A stretch of DNA of 64,000 nt from Fimenecus sp045655645 (GCA_045655645.1 JAZOPS010000020.1:22443-86442), one strand, 5' to 3'; shown: positions 1 to 9,104, numbered from the stretch's first letter. Made by a program: numbers and translations. Notes: generated by a model not told the origin, from the letters alone.

Positions 1-2
1 TT

Positions 3-1589
3 ATCCATGATAATATGTATATAGAATGTGAATATGGCGATAAGAAATATACCGTGTTCTCAGGTAATACAGAATATAAAAATGAAGTTGTCTACGCTTT
101 GTATTTTGTTGAAGATACAGAACTAAAAAATTATAGAACAGCTTATGATGAATCAAGACCGGTTGTATTATTTATAAGTCTTGATGGCATTGAAGAATCT
201 TTGCGTGAATTTAGAGAAAGCCAACAAGCAGAAATTCTTGGTGGCGTTGAAACAATAATTGAAAATTGGTTTGCAAAGTATAATTGCATTTCAAGAAAAG
301 TCAATCATGGCAGAATTATTGCATTGTGTGAGACAAAGAGCCTTGATGCAATGAAAGAAGATAAATTCTCAATTTTGTCCCTTGTTCGTTCCTATACATA
401 CAATGATAAAGTTATGGGAATCACACTTTCAGTGGGTGCAGGTTCAGGTGAAAACTTCTTTGAATGTGAAGTTGCTGCTCGTCAGGCACTTGATATGGCA
501 ATGGGTCGTGGCGGAGACCAAGTGGCAATCAAACTTAATAAGAATGACTTCGAATTTTTTGGTGGCGTGGCAAAGGGTGTTCAAAAACGCACAAAAGTCA
601 GAACAAGAATTGTTGCATCTGCAATTGGTGAGATTATAAAATCAAGTTCGAATGTGCTTATTATGGGTCACCGTTTTGCTGACCTTGACTCTCTTGGTTC
701 AGCGGTAGGCGTTGCTATGATTAGTAATGCACTTGATAAAGATGCAAAAATTGTAATGTCATCGAAAACAACTTTGGCAATGCCACTTGCAAAGCATCTT
801 GAAAATTCAGGTATGAATGACTTGATAATAGAGCCACAAGATGTTGACGATTACCTCAAAAAAGGAACATTGTTGATAATTGTTGATACTCACAGAAAGA
901 GCTTCTTAGAATATCCTGAACTCTTTGACTTGGCAAATAAGGTTGTTGTTATTGACCATCATAGAAAAACAGTTGACCATATAAATAAAGCAGTGATTTT
1001 CTATCACGAGCCAAATGCATCGTCTGCATCAGAAATGGTAACTGAACTTATTGAATATATCCCGTTTGATGTTAAAGTGCCACAAGTCTGTGCAGAAGCA
1101 TTGATGTCAGGCATTACACTTGATACCAAGAATTTTGTAATGAAAACAGGTGTTCGTACTTTTGAAGCAGCAGCATATCTTCGCTCATTGGGCGCTGATA
1201 CTGTTGCAGTTAAGCAACTTTTCTCTAATAGTATGAAAACACAAAAGGATAAGAGCGAAGTTGTAAAAAATGCGGCAATGTATAATAATTGTGCAATCGG
1301 CGTTGTTGATTTTGAGTCTGACGATGTGAGAATTGTTGCAAGTCAGGCTGCCGATGAACTTTTAAATGTCGATGATGTTGATGCAGCGTTTGTTGTATTC
1401 AAAACAGATAATGTTATGAATATCTCAGCTCGTTCTTACGGTGAACTCAATGTTCAACTTGTTATGGAAGAATTGGGTGGTGGCGGTCATCAAACAATGG
1501 CTGCAGCACAGTTGAGTGACGAAACCTTTGAATCAACACTTGACTATCTTAAAAAAGCAATTGATAAAGTTAATGAGATACAGAAATGA
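3..1589 (+). CDS. gdpP: Cyclic-di-AMP phosphodiesterase GdpP (5' partial)
   Basis: The frame is open to the left edge, so the N-terminus (two membrane helices and part of the PAS region, about 130 residues by family length) lies outside the window. The visible part begins in the PAS/degenerate GGDEF region, followed by a DHH-DHHA1 phosphodiesterase. DHH motifs are clear: HRFADLDSLG near base 668, VVIDHHRK near 950 and the DHHA1 GGGGHQTMAAAQ near 1480. The family hydrolyses c-di-AMP at the membrane and so affects wall and potassium homeostasis. The gdpP-rplI-dnaB order is common in Firmicutes near the origin, which supports the call. The first in-frame ATG at base 15 is internal, not the start. 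Confidence 0.93.
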   Translation: MHDNMYIECEYGDKKYTVFSGNTEYKNEVVYALYFVEDTELKNYRTAYDESRPVVLFISLDGIEESLREFRESQQAEILGGVETIIENWFAKYNCISRKVNHGRIIALCETKSLDAMKEDKFSILSLVRSYTYNDKVMGITLSVGAGSGENFFECEVAARQALDMAMGRGGDQVAIKLNKNDFEFFGGVAKGVQKRTKVRTRIVASAIGEIIKSSSNVLIMGHRFADLDSLGSAVGVAMISNALDKDAKIVMSSKTTLAMPLAKHLENSGMNDLIIEPQDVDDYLKKGTLLIIVDTHRKSFLEYPELFDLANKVVVIDHHRKTVDHINKAVIFYHEPNASSASEMVTELIEYIPFDVKVPQVCAEALMSGITLDTKNFVMKTGVRTFEAAAYLRSLGADTVAVKQLFSNSMKTQKDKSEVVKNAAMYNNCAIGVVDFESDDVRIVASQAADELLNVDDVDAAFVVFKTDNVMNISARSYGELNVQLVMEELGGGGHQTMAAAQLSDETFESTLDYLKKAIDKVNEIQK

Positions 1590-1599
1590 GGTAATATAA

Positions 1600-2040
1600 A
1601 TGGAAGTAATTTTAAAAGCAGATGTTAAAGGCTTGGGCAAAAAAGGTGAAAAGGTAAAAGCATCAGATGGTTATGCAAGAAACTTTCTTTTCCCAAAAGG
1701 ACTTGCTGTAGAAGCAAATGCACAAAGCCTTACAGAACTTCGTAACCGTGAGCAGTCAAATCAACATAAGATTGATATGGAAGTTGCAGCAGCAAATGAT
1801 TCAAAATCAAAGTTGCAGGGCAAGGTTATCAAAATAACTGCAAAAGCAGGTAACAACGGCAGAATTTTCGGTTCAGTAACAGCAAAAGAAGTTGCGGCTG
1901 AAATCGATAAGCAGTTCGCTGTTAAAGTTGATAAGAGAAAAATCACAATGGACGATATTAAAAACTTTGGTTCATATAAAATCCAAGTTAAACTTTATAC
2001 AAATATTGTAGCTGAAATGACAGTAATGGTTGGAGAATAA
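1600..2040 (+). CDS. rplI: 50S ribosomal protein L9
   Basis: 146 residues, normal for bacterial L9. The N-terminal domain is canonical (MEVILKADVKGLGKKGEKV, then GYARNFLFPKGLA), followed by the long connecting helix and the C-terminal RNA-binding domain (IFGSVTAKEVA). It binds 23S rRNA domain V on the large subunit. The start ATG lies 10 bases after the gdpP stop, with a GAGGTAA Shine-Dalgarno that overlaps that stop, so the two are almost certainly co-transcribed. dnaB follows 33 bases downstream. Confidence 0.97.
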   Translation: MEVILKADVKGLGKKGEKVKASDGYARNFLFPKGLAVEANAQSLTELRNREQSNQHKIDMEVAAANDSKSKLQGKVIKITAKAGNNGRIFGSVTAKEVAAEIDKQFAVKVDKRKITMDDIKNFGSYKIQVKLYTNIVAEMTVMVGE

Positions 2041-2073
2041 TTCAATCTAATTGTCTTATTGGAGTGAAGGAAA

Positions 2074-3447
2074 ATGGAAAGCAATTTTTTGCCAACTGAA
2101 AATATGAATTTGCCTTATAGTCTTGAAGCAGAACAAGCTGTTTTAGGTGCTCTTTTAAAAGACCCATTGTGCTTGCCAACTGTTTCAGATATGCTTCGAA
2201 GAGAACACCTTTATCTTCCACAGCATAAAGCTATTTATGATGCAATTCTCAATATTGACACAATGGCTGGAACAATTGACCCTCTTGTTGTTCTTGAAGA
2301 ACTTAAAAAGCAGGGTGTTTATGACGATATCGGCGGTAAAACATATCTTATGAAAATTGCCGAAGCAGTTCCATCAACAAGAAATGTTGAGTCATACATA
2401 AAAATCATTATAGATAAGTTTTATTCTCGCACATTGATTCTCACAGCTCGTGAAATCCTTGACGAAGCAAATGATGGAACAGAGTCGCCAGACACTTTGC
2501 TTGATATGGCAGAGCAGAAGATTTATGACATCCGTCGTGGCAAAAACACATCAGGACCTGCAAAAGTCAGTGATGTAATTATGTCAGATGTTGTTGTGCG
2601 TCTTCGTAAACTTGCATCTGCTGACCAAAAAGAAAAAGAGCAATATATGGGAATTCCAACAGGGTTTTCATATCTAGACCGAGTTCTTTCAGGCGGTTTT
2701 CACCGTTCTGACTTGATTCTTATCGGTGCTCGTCCTGGTATGGGTAAAACAAGCTTTGCATTGAATGTAGCAAGAAATATGGCGGTTAAAGGCAGAAAAA
2801 CCGTGTTCTTCTCGTTGGAAATGTCAAATGAGCAGTTGGCTCAGCGTATTATCTCAACAGAAGCAAGAATTGTCAGCAATAAATTTAGAACAGGTGAAAT
2901 TTCTGATTCAGATTGGGAAAAAATAGGAATGGCATTAGACCATCTTGTAGATGCAGAACTTTATTTTGACGATACTGCAAATATCACAGTGCCCGAAATG
3001 AAAGCTCGAATTCGTAGAATGAAAGATGTTGAATGTGTTGTTATCGACTATCTTCAGTTGATGTCAGACCCACGCTATAAAGATAACCGTGTTCAAGAGA
3101 TTTCAAAGATTACTCGTGACTTGAAACTTATGGCAAAAGACCTTAATATTCCTGTAATTACTTGTTCACAGCTTTCTCGTAATACTGCAAAAACATCTGA
3201 CCACAGACCACAACTTACTGACCTTCGTGAATCAGGTTCAATCGAGCAAGATGCTGACATCGTTTTGATGCTTCACCGTGAAAGTTATTATCAGAATGAC
3301 AAGAGTGAAGAAAACGAAAGTGATGTAAACAGAGCAGAAGTAATTGTTGCAAAGAACAGACACGGTTCAACCGAAACTGTTGATGTTGCGTGGAATCCTG
3401 AGTTTACAATGTTCTCAACACTTGAAAGGATTAAAGATGACAGATAA
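2074..3447 (+). CDS. dnaB: Replicative DNA helicase DnaB (DnaC in Bacillus naming)
   Basis: 457 residues. The N-terminal DnaB domain starts around LPYSLEAEQAVLGALL. The RecA-like helicase core carries Walker A GARPGMGKTS (near base 2735), Walker B-like VVIDYLQLM (near 3040) and the C-terminal ESGSIEQDADIVLMLHR motif. This hexameric ring helicase unwinds the chromosomal fork and recruits primase. No intein or insertion is visible. The preceding GGAGTGAAGG is a strong ribosome binding site. The 3' end overlaps the tilS start by 11 bases, so translation is probably coupled. Its place after rplI matches the usual Firmicutes gene order. Confidence 0.97.
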   Translation: MESNFLPTENMNLPYSLEAEQAVLGALLKDPLCLPTVSDMLRREHLYLPQHKAIYDAILNIDTMAGTIDPLVVLEELKKQGVYDDIGGKTYLMKIAEAVPSTRNVESYIKIIIDKFYSRTLILTAREILDEANDGTESPDTLLDMAEQKIYDIRRGKNTSGPAKVSDVIMSDVVVRLRKLASADQKEKEQYMGIPTGFSYLDRVLSGGFHRSDLILIGARPGMGKTSFALNVARNMAVKGRKTVFFSLEMSNEQLAQRIISTEARIVSNKFRTGEISDSDWEKIGMALDHLVDAELYFDDTANITVPEMKARIRRMKDVECVVIDYLQLMSDPRYKDNRVQEISKITRDLKLMAKDLNIPVITCSQLSRNTAKTSDHRPQLTDLRESGSIEQDADIVLMLHRESYYQNDKSEENESDVNRAEVIVAKNRHGSTETVDVAWNPEFTMFSTLERIKDDR

Positions 3448-4768
3448 GGTTATTAAAACAATAACAGAGCATCAGTTGATTTGTCCCGATAGCGTTGTTG
3501 GTGTTGGCTTTTCAGGTGGAGCAGATTCTGTAACGCTTTTGCATATCCTTGCAAATAATCGTGAAAGATTAGGTATAAAGGAAATTAAAGCCATCCATCT
3601 TCATCACGGTATCCGTGGCGAAGAAGCAAACCGTGATTTGAAGTTTTCAAAAGAATTCTGTGAAAAATTAGGCGTAGAGTTTATTCATTTTTATGAGAAT
3701 GTCCCTGAAATCGCAAATAAAACAGGGGAAAGTATTGAAGAATGTGCAAGAAGAATTCGTTATGAATGTTTTAGTGGCGTTGAATGTAATGTGGTTGCAA
3801 CTGCACATAATTTAAATGACAACATTGAAACAGTTCTCTTGAATTTGACTCGCGGTTCGTCTTTGTCAGGACTTTGTGGAATCCCATATAAAAGAGATAA
3901 ATATATTCGTCCTTTACTCGATACAACAAGAGCCGAGATTGAAGAATATGCAGAACAAAACGGACTTGAGTTTGTAACCGATAGCACAAATTTATGCGAT
4001 GATTATACTCGCAATAAATTAAGACATAATGTGTTGCCACAACTTTTCTCAATTAATCCGTCATTTGATAAAGCGTTTACCAAATGCATAGAAAATATAA
4101 ACTTGTCAAACGATTTTATAGTTCAAGAGTCAAATCGACTTTTAGAAGAGTCAAATTGTGGTGACTATTTTGATTGCCAAGTTTTTGAAAATGTTCACAG
4201 TGCCTTGAAATACCAAGTGATTTCATTGATTTTAAAGCAAAAAAAAGCACAAAATATTAGTCGTGAGCACATTTTAGCTGTCAATAATATAATTAAAAAT
4301 GGTGGTAGTGCCGATATTGGAAATGGTGTTACCATTACAGTTGAAAGAAAAAAACTTTATTTTGGAAAACCAAATATCACAGAGTATTTTGAAATTCCGT
4401 TTCAAAAAGATATAAAACAAGTCATAACACCTGTAGGTGAATATGATATTTTATATTTCAATAAAGATTTACAAAAACTTAACAAACAAGATATGGACAA
4501 TCTTATAGATTGTGATAAAATATTCGGTGAAACTTTCTGTCGAAATCGTTGTGATGGTGATTCTTTTGTGCCAAGAAACAGAAAATGCACAAAAACATTA
4601 AAACGACTTTTTAACGATGAAAAGATTTCATTGAGCAGACGCTCTGAAATGCTTATTTTATCAGACGAAAAAGGAATTGTCTGGACAGAGTTTTTTGGCG
4701 TTGCAGACCGTTGCAAAATTACAACAGAATCAAAAAATATAATTAATATAAAAAAGGTGGGGAATTAA
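3437..4768 (+). CDS. tilS: tRNA(Ile)-lysidine synthetase TilS
   Basis: 443 residues from the ATG at 3437. This start is chosen because GAAAGGA precedes it and the protein then begins just ahead of the PP-loop; an in-frame ATG at 3344 lies deep inside dnaB. The N-terminal PP-loop ATPase motif is GFSGGADSVT. ATAHNLNDNIETVLLNL and LRHNVLPQL are typical of TilS, and a C-terminal TilS substrate-binding domain follows (TLKRLFNDEKI). The enzyme converts C34 of tRNA-Ile(CAU) to lysidine so that it reads AUA. tilS-hpt-ftsH is a conserved Firmicutes cluster, and hpt begins 1 base after the stop. Confidence 0.95.
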   Translation: MTDKVIKTITEHQLICPDSVVGVGFSGGADSVTLLHILANNRERLGIKEIKAIHLHHGIRGEEANRDLKFSKEFCEKLGVEFIHFYENVPEIANKTGESIEECARRIRYECFSGVECNVVATAHNLNDNIETVLLNLTRGSSLSGLCGIPYKRDKYIRPLLDTTRAEIEEYAEQNGLEFVTDSTNLCDDYTRNKLRHNVLPQLFSINPSFDKAFTKCIENINLSNDFIVQESNRLLEESNCGDYFDCQVFENVHSALKYQVISLILKQKKAQNISREHILAVNNIIKNGGSADIGNGVTITVERKKLYFGKPNITEYFEIPFQKDIKQVITPVGEYDILYFNKDLQKLNKQDMDNLIDCDKIFGETFCRNRCDGDSFVPRNRKCTKTLKRLFNDEKISLSRRSEMLILSDEKGIVWTEFFGVADRCKITTESKNIINIKKVGN

Positions 4769-4769
4769 G

Positions 4770-5309
4770 GTGCTTAACGATATCGAAAAAGTACTTTTAT
4801 CAGAAGAAGATTTGCAAAATATTGTACATAAACTGGGTGCACAAATCAGTGAAGACTATAAAGATAAGAAACTTGTGCTTGTCAGTGTCTTAAAAGGCTC
4901 AGTTGTGTTTATGGCGGATTTGATGCGTGCTATAACAATACCATGCACAATCGATTTCATGTCAGTTTCAAGCTATGGTTCAGGTGTTAAAACATCTGGT
5001 GTAGTTAAAATTATAAAAGACCTTGATACTGATGTTGTCAATGGTGCAGATTTGCTTATTGTTGAAGATATTCTTGATAGCGGTGTAACACTTGAATATC
5101 TTATGAAAGTGCTTTCTGCAAGAAATCCAAACAGCATTAGAATCTGTACTTTGCTCGACAAACCTGAAAGAAGAAAAGCAAATGTTAAAGCAGATTATGC
5201 AGGTGCTCAGATTCCTGACGCATTCGTTGTTGGATATGGTCTTGATTATGATGAAAAATACAGAAATTTACCATTTGTGGGTGCGTTAAAACCTGCGGTA
5301 TATGAATAA
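4770..5309 (+). CDS. hpt: Hypoxanthine(-guanine) phosphoribosyltransferase
   Basis: 179 residues with a GTG start, preceded by AAAGGTGGGGAA inside the 3' end of tilS. The PRPP-binding signature LLIVEDILDSGVTL and the flexible-loop region SVSSYGSGVKTSG identify the type I phosphoribosyltransferase fold. It salvages hypoxanthine and guanine to IMP and GMP using PRPP in the cytoplasm. In Bacillus the neighbouring tilS, hpt and ftsH products interact functionally, and the same order is kept here with 1-base and 18-base spacings. Confidence 0.95.
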   Translation: MLNDIEKVLLSEEDLQNIVHKLGAQISEDYKDKKLVLVSVLKGSVVFMADLMRAITIPCTIDFMSVSSYGSGVKTSGVVKIIKDLDTDVVNGADLLIVEDILDSGVTLEYLMKVLSARNPNSIRICTLLDKPERRKANVKADYAGAQIPDAFVVGYGLDYDEKYRNLPFVGALKPAVYE

Positions 5310-5327
5310 ACAGGAGTGAAAACCAAT

Positions 5328-7265
5328 TTGAAAAAAATTAACTGGAAAGTTATTCTTCCATATCTTTTAATTCCAGCATTGTTCATGGGCTTTCTCTATA
5401 TGTATATGGATAGAGGCGCTCAGACAGAGTTGCAATATTATGAGATAGTTGAACTTTTTGACCAAGGAAAAGTTGCAGAAGGTGAATTGAACCTTACAAG
5501 CGGATTAATGACTTATAAACTTGAAGGCGACGAAAAAGAGTATAAATACACTGTTCCAAATGTGAATATCTTTGTGAATGATGTGCATGACCTTGTTCGT
5601 CAACACAACATTGATAATCCTGATAACCCAATTGAGTGGAACTATAAAGCAGGCTCTTCAAATTCTTGGTTGTTAAGTATGTTGCCATCAGCATTAGTGC
5701 TTATTTTGTTGACAGTTGTGATGGTTGTAATGTTCAAAAAAATGAACAATTCAATCAGCAACGAAAACAATCGTGCAATGAATTTTGGTAAAGCAAGAGT
5801 AAAGCGAGCAGACGACGAAACAAGAAAAGTCACATTCCAAGATGTTGCAGGTGCTGATGAAGAAAAAGAAGAGCTTACAGAACTTGTTGAGTTCTTGAAA
5901 AATCCACTTGATTTCTCAAAACTTGGCGCAAGAATTCCAAAAGGTGTTCTCCTTGTAGGCCCTCCAGGTACAGGTAAAACATTGCTTGCTCGTGCAGTTG
6001 CAGGTGAAGCAAACGCACCATTCTTCTCAATTTCAGGTTCTGACTTTGTTGAAATGTATGTTGGTGTGGGTGCATCTCGTGTGCGTGACCTTTTCAAAGA
6101 AGCAAAGAAAAATCAACCATCAATTATTTTCATCGACGAAATCGATGCAGTTGGTCGTCATCGTGGTGCTGGTATGGGTGGCGGTCATGATGAGCGTGAA
6201 CAAACACTTAACCAGTTGCTTGTTGAAATGGATGGCTTTGGTGCAAATGACGGTGTAATCGTAATTGCCGCTACAAACCGTCCTGACATTCTTGACCCAG
6301 CTCTTCTTCGTCCGGGTCGTTTTGACCGTCAGGTAACAGTAGGTTACCCCGACCTTAAGGGTAGAGAAGAAATTCTTCAAGTACACGCTAAAAACAAACC
6401 ATTAGCTCCTGATGTTGACTTGCATCAGATTGCCGCAACAACAGTTGGATTTACAGGTGCTGACCTTGAAAATCTTCTCAACGAAGCAGCACTTCTTGCT
6501 GCAAAACGCAAACTTATGTCAATTACAATGGCTGAAATTGAAGAAGCAACAATGAAAGTTGTTGTTGGTGCAGAGAAGAAATCAAGAAAGATTACAGAAA
6601 AAGATAAAAAGATTACTGCTTATCACGAAGCTGGTCACGCAGTTTCATCGTACTATCTTGAAAACAAAGACCCTGTTACACATATCTCAATTGTACCTCG
6701 TGGTATGGCAGGTGGCTTTACACTCTACACACCTGATAAAGACGAAATGCACATGATGAAATCTCGTATGCTTGATGATATCGTTTCATTGTTAGGTGGC
6801 CGTGTAGCAGAAAAAATCATTTTCAATGATATCTCAACAGGCGCTTCAAACGATATTCAGCGTGCAAGTGAAATTGCTCGTAAAATGATTACAAAGTATG
6901 GTATGAGTGAAAAACTTGGACCAATCGCATTTGGCACAGGTAATGATGAAGTCTTCCTTGGTAAAGATTATAACCACATGAAGAACTATTCAGAAAATGT
7001 TGCTGCAGTTATCGACGAAGAGGTTAATAAGATTATTACAGATGCTTATAAGAGAACAGAACAAATTCTCACAGAGCATGTTGATAAACTTCATTTACTT
7101 GCAGAAACTCTCGTTAAACTTGAAAAAGTTAACGAAGAACAGTTTGTATCTTTGATGGAAAACGGCACACTTCCTGAAGTGAAAGAAGTAAAAGAGCCTA
7201 AAAGCGTTGAAGAAATAGCAGAAACAGTTGAAGAAACAACTGAAGCAGAAGAAACAAACGAATAA
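5328..7265 (+). CDS. ftsH: ATP-dependent zinc metalloprotease FtsH
   Basis: 645 residues from a TTG start. The AGGAGTGA at 5312-5319 is a well-placed Shine-Dalgarno for TTG 5328, whereas the alternative GTG at 5316 lies inside that same motif. Two N-terminal membrane helices flank an extracytoplasmic domain. Next comes the AAA module with Walker A GPPGTGKT, Walker B IIFIDEIDAVG and the second region of homology ATNRPDILDPALLRPGRFDR. The zinc protease motif is HEAGH (near base 6628). The tail is Glu/Thr-rich. FtsH degrades misfolded membrane proteins and regulatory proteins. It ends the tilS-hpt-ftsH run and is followed by a terminator. Confidence 0.97.
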   Translation: MKKINWKVILPYLLIPALFMGFLYMYMDRGAQTELQYYEIVELFDQGKVAEGELNLTSGLMTYKLEGDEKEYKYTVPNVNIFVNDVHDLVRQHNIDNPDNPIEWNYKAGSSNSWLLSMLPSALVLILLTVVMVVMFKKMNNSISNENNRAMNFGKARVKRADDETRKVTFQDVAGADEEKEELTELVEFLKNPLDFSKLGARIPKGVLLVGPPGTGKTLLARAVAGEANAPFFSISGSDFVEMYVGVGASRVRDLFKEAKKNQPSIIFIDEIDAVGRHRGAGMGGGHDEREQTLNQLLVEMDGFGANDGVIVIAATNRPDILDPALLRPGRFDRQVTVGYPDLKGREEILQVHAKNKPLAPDVDLHQIAATTVGFTGADLENLLNEAALLAAKRKLMSITMAEIEEATMKVVVGAEKKSRKITEKDKKITAYHEAGHAVSSYYLENKDPVTHISIVPRGMAGGFTLYTPDKDEMHMMKSRMLDDIVSLLGGRVAEKIIFNDISTGASNDIQRASEIARKMITKYGMSEKLGPIAFGTGNDEVFLGKDYNHMKNYSENVAAVIDEEVNKIITDAYKRTEQILTEHVDKLHLLAETLVKLEKVNEEQFVSLMENGTLPEVKEVKEPKSVEEIAETVEETTEAEETNE

Positions 7266-7273
7266 AGCATAAA

Positions 7274-7299
7274 AGCAACAGAGAAATCTGTTGCTTTTT
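7274..7299 (+). terminator. Intrinsic terminator after ftsH
   Basis: Perfect 9-bp stem AGCAACAGA / TCTGTTGCT with a GAAA loop and TTTTT on the 3' side. It ends the housekeeping run. The next gene starts about 20 bases later, so it either uses read-through or a weak promoter that I cannot pick out. Confidence 0.9.
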
Positions 7300-7318
7300 G
7301 TTCATAAGGTGTGAGAAT

Positions 7319-8047
7319 ATGGCAAAAGTTATAAAAATTAAATCAGAGTTAAATACAAAAAAGAATAAAACTTGGTGGCATTCAGTTTTTTCTCTTTTTT
7401 TCTCAATTTTATTTTTGGGGATTGGCTTTGCAGTATTCTCACAAGTAAAACCTGTTTCAATTATTTTGTTTATTCTTTCTTTTATATTGTTTGGCATTTA
7501 TTCGAGAAAAAATAAAGAATATAATATATTAAAATCTGGCGTTCAGGGCGAAAAAGAAACTTGTAATATTTTACGGGAATTACCAAAGAATTACACAATT
7601 ATAACTAACCCCGTAATACATTATAAGGGTAAAGAAAATGAACTTGACACTGTTGTAATCGGTGAAAATGGGATTTTTATTATTGAAAGTAAAAATTATC
7701 GTGGAACAGTTTACGGTAAAACATCTGAGCAGATGTGGAAGCAGATTAAAAAAGGTAAAAATCACGAAACTTATGAAAAAGAAGTGAAAAATCCTGTTAA
7801 ACAAAGCGATATTCAAAGAAGAAAAATGAGTGAAATGTTAACTAGAACAGGTGTTAATGCTGATATTGTTTCAGTTTTATATTTTGTTGACAGTCGCACA
7901 AAACTGAAAATTTCTGACGATGCAAATTTTGGTATAATCATAATCAACAACGAAAATGATTTGATAGATTATATCACTAACACGAAAACAAAACGAAAAA
8001 TCAGTTCAACTGACCGTGCAAAAATAATAAAGATTTTAAAGAATTAA
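7319..8047 (+). CDS. NERD (nuclease-related) domain membrane protein
   Basis: 242 residues from ATG 7319, which follows AAGGTGTGAG; a TTG at 7298 would lie in the terminator tail. Residues about 20-65 form two closely spaced hydrophobic helices. The NERD domain then runs from about 75 to 190: GEKETCNILREL, NELDTVVIGENGIFIIESKN and YRGTVYGK match the family core, whose D, E and K residues resemble an endonuclease-like active site. The in vivo role of NERD proteins is unknown; they are often linked to DNA processing. It stands alone between ftsH and the small sporulation-like pair, and transcribes toward them. Confidence 0.8.
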   Translation: MAKVIKIKSELNTKKNKTWWHSVFSLFFSILFLGIGFAVFSQVKPVSIILFILSFILFGIYSRKNKEYNILKSGVQGEKETCNILRELPKNYTIITNPVIHYKGKENELDTVVIGENGIFIIESKNYRGTVYGKTSEQMWKQIKKGKNHETYEKEVKNPVKQSDIQRRKMSEMLTRTGVNADIVSVLYFVDSRTKLKISDDANFGIIIINNENDLIDYITNTKTKRKISSTDRAKIIKILKN

Positions 8048-8052
8048 TACAT

Positions 8053-8100
8053 ATTGTCCATGAAATACCAATATAATTTATTGGTGATTTTATGGACAAT
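8053..8100 (+). promoter_or_regulatory. Long hairpin enclosing the start codon of the 8092 gene
   Basis: ATTGTCCAT (8053-8061) pairs with ATGGACAAT (8092-8100). AAAT (8063-8066) pairs with ATTT (8087-8090), and ACCAAT (8067-8072) with ATTGGT (8080-8085), leaving a 7-base loop. Only one wobble and one bulged G interrupt about 19 pairs. Both the probable Shine-Dalgarno (GGTGA) and the ATG sit in the 3' arm, so the fold would hide the start site. TTTTT follows seven bases later, so a role as a weak terminator for the NERD gene cannot be excluded. Confidence 0.6.
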
Positions 8101-8448
8101 GATTTTTATGAATACAATCGTGAAATAAGACAGAAAAAAACAACAAATCAAGAAAAAGGTATAATGACCAGAATAATTATAATTCAGTTAGTGTTGTCAT
8201 TGTGCGTAACAGGAATACTTTTTGCGGTTTGTGGAACAGATAGTCAACTTTCACAGAATGTTAAAACTTTCTATAACACAATCTGCGAAAAAGATATGAG
8301 TGTTGCTGAAATATTTGATGTATTTAAAAAGGTTGCACAAACAACCTTTGCACCATCTGTGCAAGAAGAAGCAACAGAAGAAACAAATAATGAGATAGCG
8401 GGAGAAAAGACGGACTTTTCTCCCGTTTATTCACTTGAAGCAAGATGA
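8092..8448 (+). CDS. Small single-pass membrane protein in SpoIVFA position
   Basis: 118 residues. The first 25 are charged and cytoplasmic (YNREIRQKKTTNQEKG), one helix follows (IIIIQLVLSLCVTGILFAVC), and then about 70 residues that would lie outside the membrane with a Glu/Thr-rich end. I do not recognise a domain. It overlaps the site-2 protease gene by 4 bases (ATGA), the position held by spoIVFA in spoIVFA-spoIVFB operons. SpoIVFA normally carries a LytM/M23 domain after its helix, and none is present here. It may be a reduced partner of the protease; that is inference from context only. Confidence 0.55.
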   Translation: MDNDFYEYNREIRQKKTTNQEKGIMTRIIIIQLVLSLCVTGILFAVCGTDSQLSQNVKTFYNTICEKDMSVAEIFDVFKKVAQTTFAPSVQEEATEETNNEIAGEKTDFSPVYSLEAR

Positions 8449-9050
8449 AAGTTAGAATATTTAATATTAATTTTGAAATCACATTTCTGTTTGTGGCATT
8501 GATAACATTTGTAATTGTAATGGATTCGCCGTTCAATGTTTTAGCAGCAATTCTTTCGTCGTTGGCTCATGAAATGGGACATTTAATAACAATGTCTTGC
8601 TTAGGCAATATCCCTCAATGCGTCCGATTTGAAATTACAGGCATGAACATAAAAAGACAACCAAGCGTAAAAATAAGCGCAAAACACGAAATTTTTATTG
8701 CTCTTGGCGGACCTTTGGCAAATGCTATCATATTATTGATTTGTTGTGTATGTCTTTGCTTTATTCAAAGTGAAGAAGTTTTTATAATTGCCTGTGTTAA
8801 TTTAATACTTATGACATTTAATTTGCTGCCCGTTAAAAGACTTGATGGGGGAATGACACTTTATTTTTTACTGTCAAAAAAGTTCTCACCTCATTTCTGT
8901 GCAAGAATTTTAAAAATAACATCAATATTCTTTATAATTTTGATTTATATCTGGGGGATTTATGTTTTTGTTTCAACAAATTACAATATTAGTGTGTTGA
9001 TTATTGCAATTTTCTTGACTCTTTCAATGTTAGGTAGTAATGAATATTGA
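8445..9050 (+). CDS. SpoIVFB-like site-2 (M50) intramembrane metalloprotease
   Basis: 201 residues, very hydrophobic, with four to six predicted membrane helices. The zinc motif HEMGH lies in the second helix region (SSLAHEMGHLITM). GGPLANAII and NLLPVKRLDGG, the second half of the M50 active site with the metal-ligand Asp, complete the family signature. SpoIVFB cleaves pro-sigma-K in the mother cell. The protein lacks the C-terminal CBS domain of Bacillus SpoIVFB, as is common in Clostridia. Its location just before the radical SAM/DUF2344 pair matches spoIVF regions of other Clostridia. Whether pro-sigma-K is its substrate cannot be told from sequence. Confidence 0.8.
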   Translation: MKVRIFNINFEITFLFVALITFVIVMDSPFNVLAAILSSLAHEMGHLITMSCLGNIPQCVRFEITGMNIKRQPSVKISAKHEIFIALGGPLANAIILLICCVCLCFIQSEEVFIIACVNLILMTFNLLPVKRLDGGMTLYFLLSKKFSPHFCARILKITSIFFIILIYIWGIYVFVSTNYNISVLIIAIFLTLSMLGSNEY

Positions 9051-9075
9051 AAAAATCATTTATTTATAGTAGAAT
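9047..9075 (+). promoter_or_regulatory. Sigma-A promoter of the radical SAM operon
   Basis: TTGAAA (9047-9052), a 17-base spacer, then TAGAAT (9070-9075). The -35 box overlaps the stop codon of the site-2 protease gene. The operon start codon is 30 bases downstream of the -10 box. Confidence 0.7.
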
Positions 9076-9104
9076 ATATTGAATAATGATTAGTGAGGTC
9101 AATT

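Noticed and set aside
3344..3436. In-frame upstream extension of tilS inside dnaB
   Set aside because: No ribosome site and no TilS similarity; the ATG at 3437 is preceded by GAAAGGA.
5642..6097. Minus-strand open frame across ftsH
   Set aside because: Shadow of the strongly conserved FtsH AAA region.
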